DNA from: Sarcocystis neurona
Taxonomy: Eukaryota > Apicomplexa > Conoidasida > Eucoccidiorida > Sarcocystidae
DNA: 64,000 nucleotides
Assembly: GCA_000727475.1 (NCBI GenBank)
Contig: KL647300.1
Location: forward strand, 2,190,255-2,254,254
Direction of reading: 5' to 3'
Below, one piece after another: positions 13,031 to 25,000 of the stretch (position 1 is the first letter of the stretch; the number at the start of each line of letters is the position of its first letter). Both the position numbers and the translations under genes were made by a program. The notes under the pieces were generated by a model. It had not been told where the DNA came from and made no database searches. It worked only from the letters and a program-made list of their open reading frames with translations.

Positions 13031-15910
13031 TCATGCTACCGTCCCTCCTACTAGTCCTTGTCCACAGCCATCACTACTGCTGGTAATCAGTACAACGAAT
13101 ACTCCTGCCAAGGGTACGGCAGGGTCCACTACTCCGTCGCTCTTCACGTCTGATACGCTAGTAAACGTAACTATCTCTCTTCCTGTCTTGCGCGCTCTAC
13201 CAGTGCTACAACCCTGCTGAACAACTCTCTTTACTTCGCACGGGTTGGACACGACAGTTTTCTTTTGCAGTCTTTTGCTGTGTCGGACGCGGCTTATTGC
13301 AAATGTGTGTACGTGCCCGTAGATAGTCACATCTCTACCTCTGTTCGTGTGTGTAAAGTCGAACAGATTCCTTCGGAGAGAGAAACGTGTATATAGATTT
13401 GACGTCTGCTTTGTTCGAGGAGGTGGAGTTGAAGGGAAAGAGAAACTAACACAACAGGTAAAACTGTTTTTGACTTACTTGGTTTATACTCAACAGGAAC
13501 GAAGCGATACAAGTTGCTCTCTGTCAATCGAGGCGTAGAGTAGAGAGAGTTGCACTTTCTTGCCCACAAAGCGAACCAATCGATGAGAAGACTTTCCGTT
13601 GGATAGTCGTCGTCCACGGGTATATCAACGAATCTGAAAAGCCCAGGTACGGATTTCAGAGCAGAAAAACTGGGGAGAATGATGCTGCAATTATCACGCC
13701 CTCTGTCAATCTTCAGCATGCTGCTGATACTCCCTGCACTCCTCCCGTCGGGCCGCCTTACCAATGAAAGATGCTCACCTCGAATGTTGCAAAGACGAAA
13801 CAAGGCGTTATACTCCGGCAAGTTCATGAGGTACGAAAATGAGTCCGGGCTACGCCAAATAAATTGCGGAACTTTTGCGTGAGTATGAAACGTCTTACAG
13901 GCTACGTAACACACGTACAGGAAAGTCTACCCCCAGCCTGCGGCAGCGCTGTGGCAACTACTCTTTTCTTACTTCTGCCACCGCTAAATCCCTGGTGTAT
14001 AGTACTCTCTTGAGACATCAAAATATTACACGTATCTCGTTTTGACTGCTGTATCCACTTTAGATACATTCGCGTATACAGTGACTCATACGAACAAGAC
14101 TTTTCTATACACGCCCACACATATCTACATTGAGTTTCCATTTGAATGGAAATGAGCACACACATATCTTACACACGGATACCGCCAGTTGAAACGGATG
14201 GGAAATGCCAACAATAACACTCCCTGCGTCATTATCCTGTCAGTAACTCGCAACGTTCATGAATGCGCGAAGTCAGCATTGTAGTTTTGCGCAATCCTGG
14301 AATAATCCTTGGACTGTTACTGAATGTATGCCCTTGAAAACCACGATCTCGTAATTGTAGAATTTCGCAACAAGCTAAAATAGGGTCTCGTCTCGACCGC
14401 CACATCACCGTCAGCAGTGGAATTGATGTCTCACAGTGAAACACCCGGGTGAATAGTGCAATTAGCCAGTGCAGGTCCATTTCACAAATCGGCAATGCAG
14501 GGTTCCTGCACAAACTCACGGTAGACACAAGCACGAGTCTAAGTTAATGAGCTAGGACACCTTAAGTGCAACATACGTTAATTTGTCACCCAAATTTACA
14601 AATCCAAATATACACACGTGTATACCAGCCAGTTCGCTACGACAGATATCGTTATATGGCAACGGTACGGAATAAGGGAATCCAGCCGCGGTAGCGGAAG
14701 TATGTACGGAAAGCCGCAGTGTTCTCTCTAGAGATCGCAGAGAGTGTTCGACCTTCCGACGACACTGACGGAAATTGACTCACACACACACATATACGTA
14801 TATATACCATGAGTGTATACGGTTAACGCTGTATGGACTTAAGTCGATTTAGGCTAAAGTACCCACGGTTGAGGACACCCCTACATCCAAACACGCCCCA
14901 TTTGAAGAACAACCTTATCAGGACTTACGTAGCACAAAATCTGTAGCGACTGTCACAAAACTCAAATCTATCTAAGCAAATGCTGATCATACTCGTGGGT
15001 GGTGATCGGCATTGGTCCTTCCTTACGGTAAGGAACATTACATCCATCAAAGAACCCCGTAATTAAAAGAGGTCTCTTTCTCACAGAGCCCTGCTTGCAA
15101 AAAAACACCGCCACGGCGCTCCGTTGAAGTCGAGATGACACACCAGTCACTTTCTCCTTTCTTATGGTTACCCTTATGTTAATTGTGCTGGTGATGTGGA
15201 GGCTTGTCCCGCCCTCTGAAAATCATATTTCAAAAGAATAGTGTATTCGGCAGTCGCTCTGACACAAAGGTAACCCTGCGGTCCTACGGATACTCTGCTT
15301 CTGCCGAACAGTGTAATTTCACAGTTCCGATATATATGCACACATGCAGACGTACAGGCGTACAGATGTCTTAGCATTTGTTGAAACTGTACAGTTGTTT
15401 TACAGCTGCCATTCCAGGCACGCTCCGAACACACGCTTGTTGAAGAGCTTTTCAGGTGTCCTGACACCACCCAGATGTTGCGAGAATAACGGTCACTGTG
15501 AAGCTGCACGGTGTTGGTGTACTCGCTACGTTACCATTTAGACTATACAGTTCTTATGAGTTGAGTACGTCCTGTGCGGGCTTCAAATTGCTGTATCAAT
15601 TGGAGGTTCCTATTTCCATTGCTTGTCTCCCATCTGACGGCAATAGCAGAGCCCTCACACAAATGTGCTCAAGCGGCTAGTGCTGACTTTTGAAGCTACG
15701 CAGAAGTTAGACAGAGGATGACTACTGAATAGTGAAGCAACGCATCCCACCAGGCATCACTATGAGTTGCCACCCACTCCCGTAGTACACAAGCGTGACG
15801 TCTGAGGCGCCCCGTTTGTTAGAGAGGTTATCGGCTGGCACTGAGCGACGAGCAAGTTCTACAGTACGCGTGAAAAACTTCTGACGGGACAAAATTGTTG
15901 CTGGAGTCAC
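13031..15910 (-). CDS. Unrecognised multi-exon protein
   Basis: I do not recognise this protein. Likely exons in order of transcription are 15910 to about 15757, possibly one exon within 15475-15270, then 15215-14993, 14505-14321, 14104-13973, 13901-13479 and about 13370-13031. Phases agree at 14993 to 14505 (donor GTATGA to acceptor TTTGTGCAG), at 14321 to 14104, and at 13973 to 13901 across a 71-bp intron. The acceptor before 15215 is TTTTCAG. The donor after 13479 is a perfect GTAAGT, but its phase does not match the frame of the final exon, which reads well to a stop at 13031; an alternative donor GTATAA slightly upstream would fit. The protein is mixed polar with scattered cysteines and no long hydrophobic segment in the visible parts. 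The exons at 12066-10279 on the same strand could be a continuation. Confidence 0.55.
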
Positions 15911-16522
15911 CTGTTAGAACTGTTCGAGGAAAAATGATTAGACAACACAGGTTTACGAATGTTGATTCATTTCAACTGATACAGAAGTCTCAGCAGTCTT
16001 ATCGCGCTTTTGACTCCCCAGAGAAGCCACATTTTTGCTAAGGCAAGGCGTGTAGCGAAGTGGCCATACAGTAGTATATACAGGTTAGCAGTGCCACTGA
16101 TGTTGGGTAGTACTTATTCTGGCGTTTACTAAGTTAGTGTGTGGCAACTGCACAGCGGTTTTAGACCTTGCCGCCCTTGATACTTAAGTGTCGCAGAGGC
16201 TTCTAATCGTCGTGTAGCTTCGTCACCGTGGAGGCGGCTGGGAAGTACCACTGAAGCCACGCGTAGGTTCACGAGGTCCATCTCCTAGTGTCCAAGAAAG
16301 ACGATTGTTCTAGGGGGTTACGCGTGCTCACGCGTAGCCTACAAAAGCGATTTGGGTATGATGCATTCACGCTAGACTGTGTCGGACGTTAGTCGTGAAA
16401 TGTAAACTTGCTTTCTTGATAATGGTGGCACACACTCACAATGCAAGGCAACTACTGTAGCAGGCACACGGTCGTACCCACCGAGACTTAAAAATGCTGC
16501 TGAAGCAAAACCGTCGACGTAG

Positions 16523-16695
16523 TGCTGACCGCTCTACTGGAACTGTACAAGAAATGGCCTAGTCACAAGAAGACAACGAAGAGAAGATACACGAACGAGC
16601 ACATTTCTCAGAAGAACGAGACACAAGAAGACGCTCCACGGATGCGCCCTTTTCCTCCTCGAGAGAACGAAGAAGCTCTTCTGCGACGCCGGCTG
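16523..16695 (+). CDS. Candidate exon, unrecognised basic protein
   Basis: A 173-bp open stretch begins after an AG at 16521-16522 and ends at the donor GTATTT at 16696. It encodes a Lys/Arg/Glu-rich segment with an amphipathic start. Other plausible + coding pieces downstream are 17173-17260 (ends at GTAAAT) and a short exon from the ATG at 18066 to a stop at 18257. I could not show that they join. Confidence 0.3.
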
Positions 16696-17996
16696 GTATT
16701 TATGACATATGTACACGCAAATATATATATATATATATATGCACAACTTAACACACTAGCGCATATGCAATAGCGACACACATAATATCTAGACGTTCTT
16801 CATTTGCATCGCAGCAGAAATATTGCCACAATCTCAATGTTCACACTCTAGGAAGACGAGTAACGACATGGACACAATCAGGTCAAGGGTAGTACCGGGT
16901 TAGGGGGAGAAGGAAAACATAAACCAAATGACCACATGCAAGGAAGAGCTCAAGTCGTAAAGAGCAGTAGACCGACGTACACTGGCGCAGTCCATATGAG
17001 TTGAAAATCAAACAGTGAAGAAGTCTCACCCTCGGAACACTCGTATACACAAAATAGACTCGAGAAGTCTGGCCTTCTCTGAAGGAAGGCCGGTGCATAG
17101 AACAAGCTCCGCCTTCTGTCTCTCCGTCTCGTAGCACCACTGCGGCACACCTGGACACAACAAGGGTCGCGTCGAATGGCAGCAGCGCGCGCAGAAGTCG
17201 AAATAGAAGGGCTGCATGCAAGGAAAGGAACAAAACGCTATCAAGTTACACATTGCTCCTGTAAATTCGAATATAATCATATACATATGTACACACACAT
17301 ATATTTACTCACCCACACACACACACACACGCACCTACGTCTACATACGTATACATTTATGTGTAAGATGAAAGGAGCGTTGTGGCCCACTGTGACCCGT
17401 TGTACTACATATCCCTGAGTTGGGTTTAATAAACGGGGGATATCTACACGAGGAGACTCACAAGACAGTGTACATGCGCTTCCAGCGTGAAAGAGAGAAA
17501 GACACCGGGGGAGAGTGAGCATTTAATGTATGCGAGCCTGTCTGCTAATTCACCTCTTTACATATTCACGTATCTTCTGTTGAGGCCGGAACGCCATATA
17601 TTGAAGTATTTGGATATCTGCCTGGCTCCTTTTCCATTTTTTCTCTTTCTCTCTCTCTAGACATGTGTACTTATTTAGTGCGCACTCGAAGGGCGTAGAT
17701 TTTACACACGCAGGCGCTCCTACGTGCGCATGCAGACAAAGTCTGCATAGATCCGCGAGGCAGTTCAGGTAGCGTTATCTGTAGAACGTTGCCCACGCGA
17801 TGAACAGAGAGACACAGGAAAAAGAAAACGGACTTGTACGTACACATTAATCGAATCAGAAAGTCTGTACGTATAACCCACGCCAGTCTCTCCCGCTGTG
17901 CGGATCTCTGTTTATACGTGAAAAGACAATCTGTGGCCGTTCACCCTACACGATGTGGAAGTACGTATTCGTTGAAGATAGGGGGAATGGGGGAGT

Positions 17997-18019
17997 GTAC
18001 CGACAGCGGCTGTCGGTAC
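17997..18019. promoter_or_regulatory. Perfect 10-bp inverted repeat with 3-nt loop
   Basis: GTACCGACAG and its exact reverse complement flank CGG. The element lies about 45 bp before the ATG at 18066, a position where a dyad operator or 5' UTR hairpin could act. Function is unknown. Confidence 0.45.
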
Positions 18020-18065
18020 GGGGACGACACAGATACATCCATATGCAGCAGGACCCGGTGGAAAG

Positions 18066-18257
18066 ATGTGTAAACAAATTATCTTCGCGTTAAGCAGATA
18101 CTTGAGGTATCTGTGCTACATGCGGGTGAAGTCTCTGGTGAACTGCGGAATGCGACTGGAACTGATGGAAGAGAACGAGTGTCTTACACCTAAAATATAC
18201 AGAAAGTATCTACGCGTAGGCTACGCACCCCTTGCTATACAACACATCCGATATTAA
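18066..18257 (+). CDS. Short open frame, possible terminal exon
   Basis: This ATG-to-stop frame of 63 residues has ordinary coding composition, with Leu, Tyr and Cys in its first half and a charged middle, in a region otherwise rich in microsatellites. It may be a small gene or the last exon of the candidate gene at 16.5 kb. No family is recognised. Confidence 0.3.
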   Translation: MCKQIIFALSRYLRYLCYMRVKSLVNCGMRLELMEENECLTPKIYRKYLRVGYAPLAIQHIRY

Positions 18258-18494
18258 TTTGTAGAGTTCACACCGGGATATATATGCAAATATTTATTTC
18301 GTACTTGGGGACGTGTCTCTGCTACCTATTGTTTGTCCTATGGATCTCACCTTCACGTGTGTGTGTGTGTGCGTTTCCGCAAATATGTATATTTACAGAC
18401 ACAGAGATGCATAAGGACCGGTTGATACCCGTAACACGTAGATGTATCACTCTGACATACGTATATACCCCTATTTATGCACGTGACTGCATAC

Positions 18495-18770
18495 GAGTCC
18501 TCACCTGTACGTGCACGTCTGCCCACTTCTATACAAAGAACTAAGTGTGCATTACCTAGTCAGTGTATCTGGCGGTTGCTGTTAATCGTTCAGCCTCTAT
18601 CTCTTTGGATTTCACTCCCTCGCAAATGCGTACACGTTCACCTGTACGGGTGCGTCTGCCGGCTTCGATATAGAAGACTATGTGTGGACTGCTTAATCAG
18701 TGTATCTGGCGGTTTTTTGTTACTCCTTCAGCCTCTATCTCTCTGGCTTTCATCTCTCGCACTTTCACCA
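18495..18770. repeat. Diverged direct duplication, about 130 bp per copy
   Basis: Two successive blocks share the order CACCTGTACG, then CAGTGTATCTGGCGGTT, then TTCAGCCTCTATCTCT, with point changes between them. The second copy starts about 130 bp after the first. No coding role is evident. Confidence 0.7.
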
Positions 18771-19716
18771 CTACGAGTAGTAGCGGGTGCAGTCCTCAAG
18801 CAAAAGTGAAGTGCTGCTAGGCTGTGTCTGAGTCGCGCGGACGCACATGTCTGTCTACCTTTATCAATGTATACAGTCGCAGAAATACCCACAGAACGTC
18901 TCTTACAGGAGCGAGAACACAAGAAGAACTCTAATATAGTATAAGTATATGAACAGAGAAAATAGAATGCATTCTAGCTTTTAGTGGAACACGTCTTTGA
19001 ATCCAGACTTACGTGTACATAGATATGTGCAATTGTGCATATACGCGTGTGTCGCACAGGTTGCTACACATTGAGAAATTCGTACACAGATGTGTGAGTA
19101 GGTGTCTATTTATTTCTATATAACGCGCACACCGGTTTGGGACATTCGTTAGTAGGATGCAAGCTCAGCTTGTTCTGAGTGACAGGCAACGGGTGTCTCC
19201 TCGCCGGCCTTGAGAGCCTTCGGGTTATACCACAGAGTACGTCGTCAGGTCCTCTGCGTTGCGGCCTACATATACTAATTCATATACAACTTCATGGAGT
19301 GCACCACGTCGATACGCACAGATTTGGTACGTGTATGGAACATCTCGTTACACAATTACTTTCACATACAAAGATCTACATACAGGACGGTGCAGTCAAA
19401 GAAGACATGTGTGCCTACTACATATGTGTGTCTTTATACGGACACGTCGCAGCAGGTGTCTGTAGCCTGCCTCTTCGCATCCACGTTCTTGTACGTGCAT
19501 TGGGGGACACAGAGGTGGACACGCATACACGTCACACTGTATGCGTACACATACATATAGGCAGGGATATATACATATGTACTTATTCATGCGCGTAGGT
19601 ATCTAAGTTGATGGAAATACGTAAACGCATGCAAAAATGTGTACGTGGATTCAGTCAGAGACGTAAATACTGCGGAGCATTCGCACTTACACACACGTAC
19701 ATATTTTCATTTACAG

Positions 19717-19857
19717 GGGAACAGGCACAGGTCTCGGAGCGGTACTAGCTATTCAGCTATAAGGAGCAACGCACTGCGAGCATTGAAAGAGAAAGAAAAC
19801 GAATTGCCACTACGGGAAAACCAGTCACGGCATGGACGTAGCAGAAGAACAACATGA
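19717..19857 (+). CDS. Candidate terminal exon, basic protein
   Basis: A good acceptor (TTTTCATTTACAG) is followed by a 46-codon frame to a stop. The peptide is very basic (Arg/Ser at both ends, Lys/Glu in the middle). No upstream exon could be assigned with confidence. Confidence 0.35.
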   Translation, partial: GNRHRSRSGTSYSAIRSNALRALKEKENELPLRENQSRHGRSRRTT

Positions 19858-20853
19858 TCCCATGTTACGGTCACCCGCGACCTAGTCCGCTTCCTACTAA
19901 CTATGAGTCTGTCTCACTGTCTGAGTTGAACCACCTACACACTTACCCCGGCACATATACACATATAAATAAATAAATATATATATATATATTCACGGAT
20001 ATCCACTCTTATACGTCTAAGTCTCACTGTTTTGATGTACAGTTGCTTCCACAGATGTATACTTGTGTATGTATCTGTGTAAGCACAGAAAGTAGGAGTC
20101 TCGCGGACGGCCGCCGACTCGTCCACGATGTGCGATCCATACGTGTGCACACATAAATGTATCTGTGAAAGCCGAAATGCGCATGTGCAAATATTTGTGC
20201 GGATCTCTGGCTGCACACGTCTATACAAATATGGATTGCATATACTTTTTTATATATATATATATGAATAAATATATGCACCTGTGTATATGTGTACGTA
20301 TGCACACGTATACACATATATATATATATATATATATTTATGGACCTACCCAAACCAACCTCGTACTGCTGCACTGCTACTCTCTTTTTTGACCTAGGCA
20401 TCTGCTTAAATAGGGATGTACATATAATTGCACGTGAAGGTGCAAGCAGATGAGTACGTACATACAGATGCAGGAGTATATCTTTTGTAACAATGTAGGG
20501 ACGCACACACGTGCGTAGAGGAGCTCATAATTTAGGAAGAGGAAGCACTTGTGCGCAGCTACATGGGGCAACTGCACCTGTGTTCACAGTTCTGCTTTGT
20601 TCCTCTCATTAACGCTAAATATACAGCCACTCCAAATTATCTTCTCTCTCTCTCTGTACGTATATATATATATATATATATATAGATGTAAGTGGGTAAA
20701 TACGGACACAGACACACGCACCCACATACACGCTTACACGGGCACATATGTAGGCGTACGGACGTGTAAATATCTCCACGCAAGTATGCAAAGATACATA
20801 TGCATATATATATAAAAATACGCATTTTCACGCTGCTGTTTTCCCCTTTACAG

Positions 20854-21130
20854 AGCAAGCAGCTCTAGTACCGGAGTCTATGAGTGCAGAGAGGACGCAT
20901 GCAGCAAGGCGAGTTTGTCTTTTTTTCTCTCTGTCTTCTTCTTTCCTAGCTAGGTCTCCGTCTTCTTCTTTTTGCGAGTCATCTCCGGTGCTCAGCAGCG
21001 AACTCGCGATGGGAAGGGAAGGACACAGGACCCGACTGCACAGCACTTGTGCCAGCCGTGCGAATATCAACTGTCGCATCCTGAAGAAAAAGGAACGAAG
21101 AGCTGTTACAAGAACTGTTACAAGTATAGA
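20854..21130 (+). CDS. Candidate exon after a strong acceptor
   Basis: The acceptor CTGTTTTCCCCTTTACAG is one of the best in this area. The frame that follows is open, Ser-rich then basic, up to a possible donor GTATAG near 21125. An opposing minus-strand frame over the same bases is also open, so strand is not certain. Confidence 0.3.
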
Positions 21131-21199
21131 AAAATATATATGTATATGCATATATATGCCATCCACTGGTTATCAACCAGGGTTTACCTATATGCCTGG

Positions 21200-22031
21200 T
21201 GGCTAAGAGGGGATTTACGTGCATGCCTACGCAGACGTGTCACGGGCTATTTCTGGGGTACTCACACCTATGTGTTTACGTAAAAGCAGTAAGTGTTGAA
21301 GCTGCGACATATATATATATATATATGTACGCTTATGTATTTGTCGTACGCATATGGGCACGCGTTTACACAGGTGCACCTGTGTGGCAGCCTATTGTCT
21401 CCTTCCTTTCAGCGCCCACGTATCCAGACACGTGTGTACGTGACAATTTCACGTGCAAAAATATGTGTGTCACACCCTTCAGTGTTCACATATACATGTG
21501 TGTGCTTGTAATACGTACACGCGTGTATGTACAACGCGTCTTACGACTTGAAGTGCAATAAAAATATAAGGCGAGAGTCGTTAATGATGTGTGATACAAC
21601 AGACCGTTTCGCTGCGCTTGTTTTTGCTTATATCAACCCTCTACCGCGATGGAGGTTCTCGCCTCTACACATATGCGACTGCATGTAAATATCATCATAT
21701 TTGTACGTATGTATATATATATACATATATATATATATATGTTTGTTCTGTTCCTGCGCTCCGCCGCTCAGGCTCCGTGCGCTTGTGCTGGTGATGTCGG
21801 CCTCCTGCGCAGTTTTAAATGAAAGTGTCTATCCCTTGGTGGACACACTTGTGTCCGTGTTTATCTATGCCGCCGTCTCTCTCCCTCAGTAGGTCTGTAT
21901 AGTCCAGAGCGTCTCCGCTTCGGGCTCTGCCTTTGTGTGTGACCACGCGCATAAGACGAATTTGTCTCTACTGAGACACTGGGTGTTTTGCTTCCTTGTT
22001 AGGAAGTGAATTACTGCTGTTGTGCTGCGCC
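21200..22031. other. Intergenic microsatellite DNA
   Basis: TA and TG/CA runs (for example near 21310 and 21710-21740) are separated by short complex DNA. I see no supported exon here. The minus-strand gene ends at 22032. Confidence 0.5.
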
Positions 22032-25000
22032 TTACTTATTCATGAAAGGTGCCTGCCTGATAATTGCCCAGCGGATGTTGGTCAAGGCTTGCGCTTGACC
22101 TCCACGCAGCAGCGTCTGCATCCTCTCAAGAATAAGCGAGAGGCTTCCACTTTGCAGCATTCGTTCTAAACACGCGTCTCCTCTATGTGGGTGGTCGAAC
22201 ACATATATAGAGGTCAGGTATTTTCTCTCTGCTTGCTGGCCCAGGCCATCACCGTAGCGAGAGCCTCTGTTGCGATGGCTTCCCCGCGTCGTTTCAAATA
22301 GACCGCCTGCCCAGAAGAAGCAGCAGCAGCAGCAACAGCACGCAGCAGCAGCAGACAGGAGGCAGCAGCACCAGGGGCAACAGCAGCAGCGGCAATAGCA
22401 GCACGGGCAACAGCAGCAGCGGCAACAGCAAGCCACAGCAGCAACAGCATCAGCGATATCTCGGAGCGCCAAGAACGACAGGGGAAGTGGCAGGTACTGC
22501 GTGTAGAGAACACGCGAACAAACAGTCGCGACAGACTTCCGCAGCAGCAGCAATTTACCGCGCGCGAGGCACCAGCAGCCAGACCCTGCAGCGCGAATGA
22601 GAAGAGGCGGGAGCAGCAGCAGCGGCCAGAGGATGCAGGACGAAGCAGCAGTGGACAACAGATGAAGCAGAAAGCACCAACAGGCAGCAGACGCAGCGCC
22701 GACAGCAGATAAAGGGGCAGTATGAAGCAGCAGCAGACAGCAGAGATAGCAGAAGGGCACACCAGCCAGCAGAGGCAGCACGAAGAAGCAGCAGCAGCAG
22801 CTGACAAAGCCAGCGCGACGAAGCAGGAGTAGGTCGTAGAAGCAGCGGACAGCAGCAGCAGCGACAGCGGCACCGACCAAAAAGAGCGGAGAGGCCGCGA
22901 CGGGAGCAGCAACGAGAGCAGCAGCTTGCCCAAGCACCAGCGTCGCCGGAGAGGAGCACTCCTCAGAGGCACCAGAAGCACCAGCAGGCAGCACCAGCAC
23001 ATCACAGCGGCAGCGGAAGGGAAAAGCACCAGCAGGTTGTGCGAAAGAGCCCCAGCAAGTCAGTAAACGCAGCAAACGCGATCAGCCGAAGCTAGCAGCA
23101 GGCCACAGCACGCCACCGCTGCAACGGACTGCAGCAGCAGGAGGGCACTGCACCAACACGCAGGAGCAATGGCAGCAAACAAACACGACACAAGCCTAGA
23201 CCCACATTAGGTGGGCGGCGACACGCAGCGAAAAGACTGCAGCCACACAGCCAGGAGTTCCGGCAGAGACACGGATGGACAAAGCGCGACGTGCTCCTTC
23301 GGACATAGGCACACGGCGTTAAAACTGCACGCGTATGCATGTACGCACACATATGCAAAGCCACACGTAGTAGGTGTTCATGTGTCCACACGCGTGTAGA
23401 TACTTATACGTGTATAGTCGTGTACAGAGAGAACTGCTAGAGCAACAGAAGAATACAAGGTTGAAGAAAACAGCAGCACCAGGCTCCAGCCGAACGGGGC
23501 GGCACAAAAATACGATGTTGCCGCCAATGAGGAACGTACGGTTCGGCAAATGCCGCTACTCAGCCCCACTTCATCCGTACAAAGTTCCATATATCTCTCT
23601 ATGTGTATATTCTGTATACATGTTGCGATGTCTGTAACATGGGGTACCCCTGTTATACACATTTGTGTACGTGTGTATATTGAAAAGGGTGTGCGCAGTC
23701 TGTGTTCACCCCGGTAGGAAATCTACGTAGCCTGGAGATGTACGTGTGTGCTGCAGTTGACATCGTCACGCCACGCAGGCTCAGGAAGCAGCCAAAGTGT
23801 ATGGGTCAAGACGAGCATCCACCCCGCAAACGCGCGAACGTGTCGCTACATGCAAGCACGCTCTGGCATACGTATGCGTGTTCACACAAGTTTGTTGCCG
23901 TAGTACTACTATTTATACATATCTATACGTACCTGTGAATACACGTTTGTTGTAGGAATGGGCACGTGCTCGTAAACAGCAAACTATACCTGTGGATATA
24001 GGTGTACTGCTATTGTAGCGCGGGCAGACAGACTTGCTCTGGGCTGAAATTCGAACAGTCATCATTGTGCTCTGCTTCGCAGAAGAGGGGCCAAGCGCCC
24101 TATTCATATACAGAGATCCCGAAGAATTTTTCCTCTCTTTTCCTTTGTACATGTTCTACACGGATAGATACATAGACGTACTTACACATACATATAAATA
24201 TAGAAGGGCACTTGCCCACTGTTTCCCCGGATGATTGCTCTGCACACGATTATATATATGTATATATGGGGAAGCATCTGCTCACTCTATCTGTAAAGGG
24301 TCGCTCTGAATATACATGTATGTATATGTATATATATATATATAGAGAGAGAGAGAGCGGGAGAGACAGAGAATGACATAGAGAATGACGTGTACACCGT
24401 GTGGACAAGTGGATGCTATGCATTTCCACATAAATTATACGTCGTGCTCCACTTTGAAGTCTGACCTGTTGTTGCAGCAGTGTCTGGGAGACTGACAGCC
24501 TCCTTGAGATAAGTGAGCCTGTCTCGCCCCGCTTCTTCGAGAAACTCGAGAATTCGCTCTTGCGTTCCTCGTATGTAGCCGCGGATGGGCTGCTGCCGCC
24601 CGGGGTACAGCTCCTCTTCCCAGCTATCCTTCAGCCGCTGCCAAGCAAAATCTAGTTCCCCTGCATAAAGTCATCGTCCACCGAGGCACGCAGTACCAGC
24701 AGCAGCAGTACCAGCGAGAGGCCACACAAGCTGTCGCGCCAGCGCTGGTCACACTGCCTGCAGCAGGTGAGATGAACTCCTCAGGAAGTCTGTGCACCAG
24801 CTGCTGTGTCTCTCTCTCTTTCCCTACTGCCACTACAGCGTCGTAACTGAGCGAAGTGATAGTACACTACGCGAGACCGGGTGACAGTGGAAAGTAAAGG
24901 TACGGACTTGTGCAGACAAGGAGGCTTGAGTGGACGCGGGATGACACAGAGAGAGAAGTAACGCGGACAGCAAAGATAAATGTTGCGGAGTTATGCTCCA

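Noticed and set aside
12831..13220. ATG-started poly-Thr frame on the plus strand, possibly a mucin.
   Set aside because: It is antisense to a better supported minus-strand exon and its Thr run is an ACA/ACT repeat.
22218..22306. Alternative reading of the last minus exon (AVYLKRRGEAIA... frame) and a suspected 1-bp frameshift near the AAAA run.
   Set aside because: The upstream exon ends in phase 1 and joins the acceptor at 22307 directly into the frame that reads through to 22032, so no frameshift is needed.
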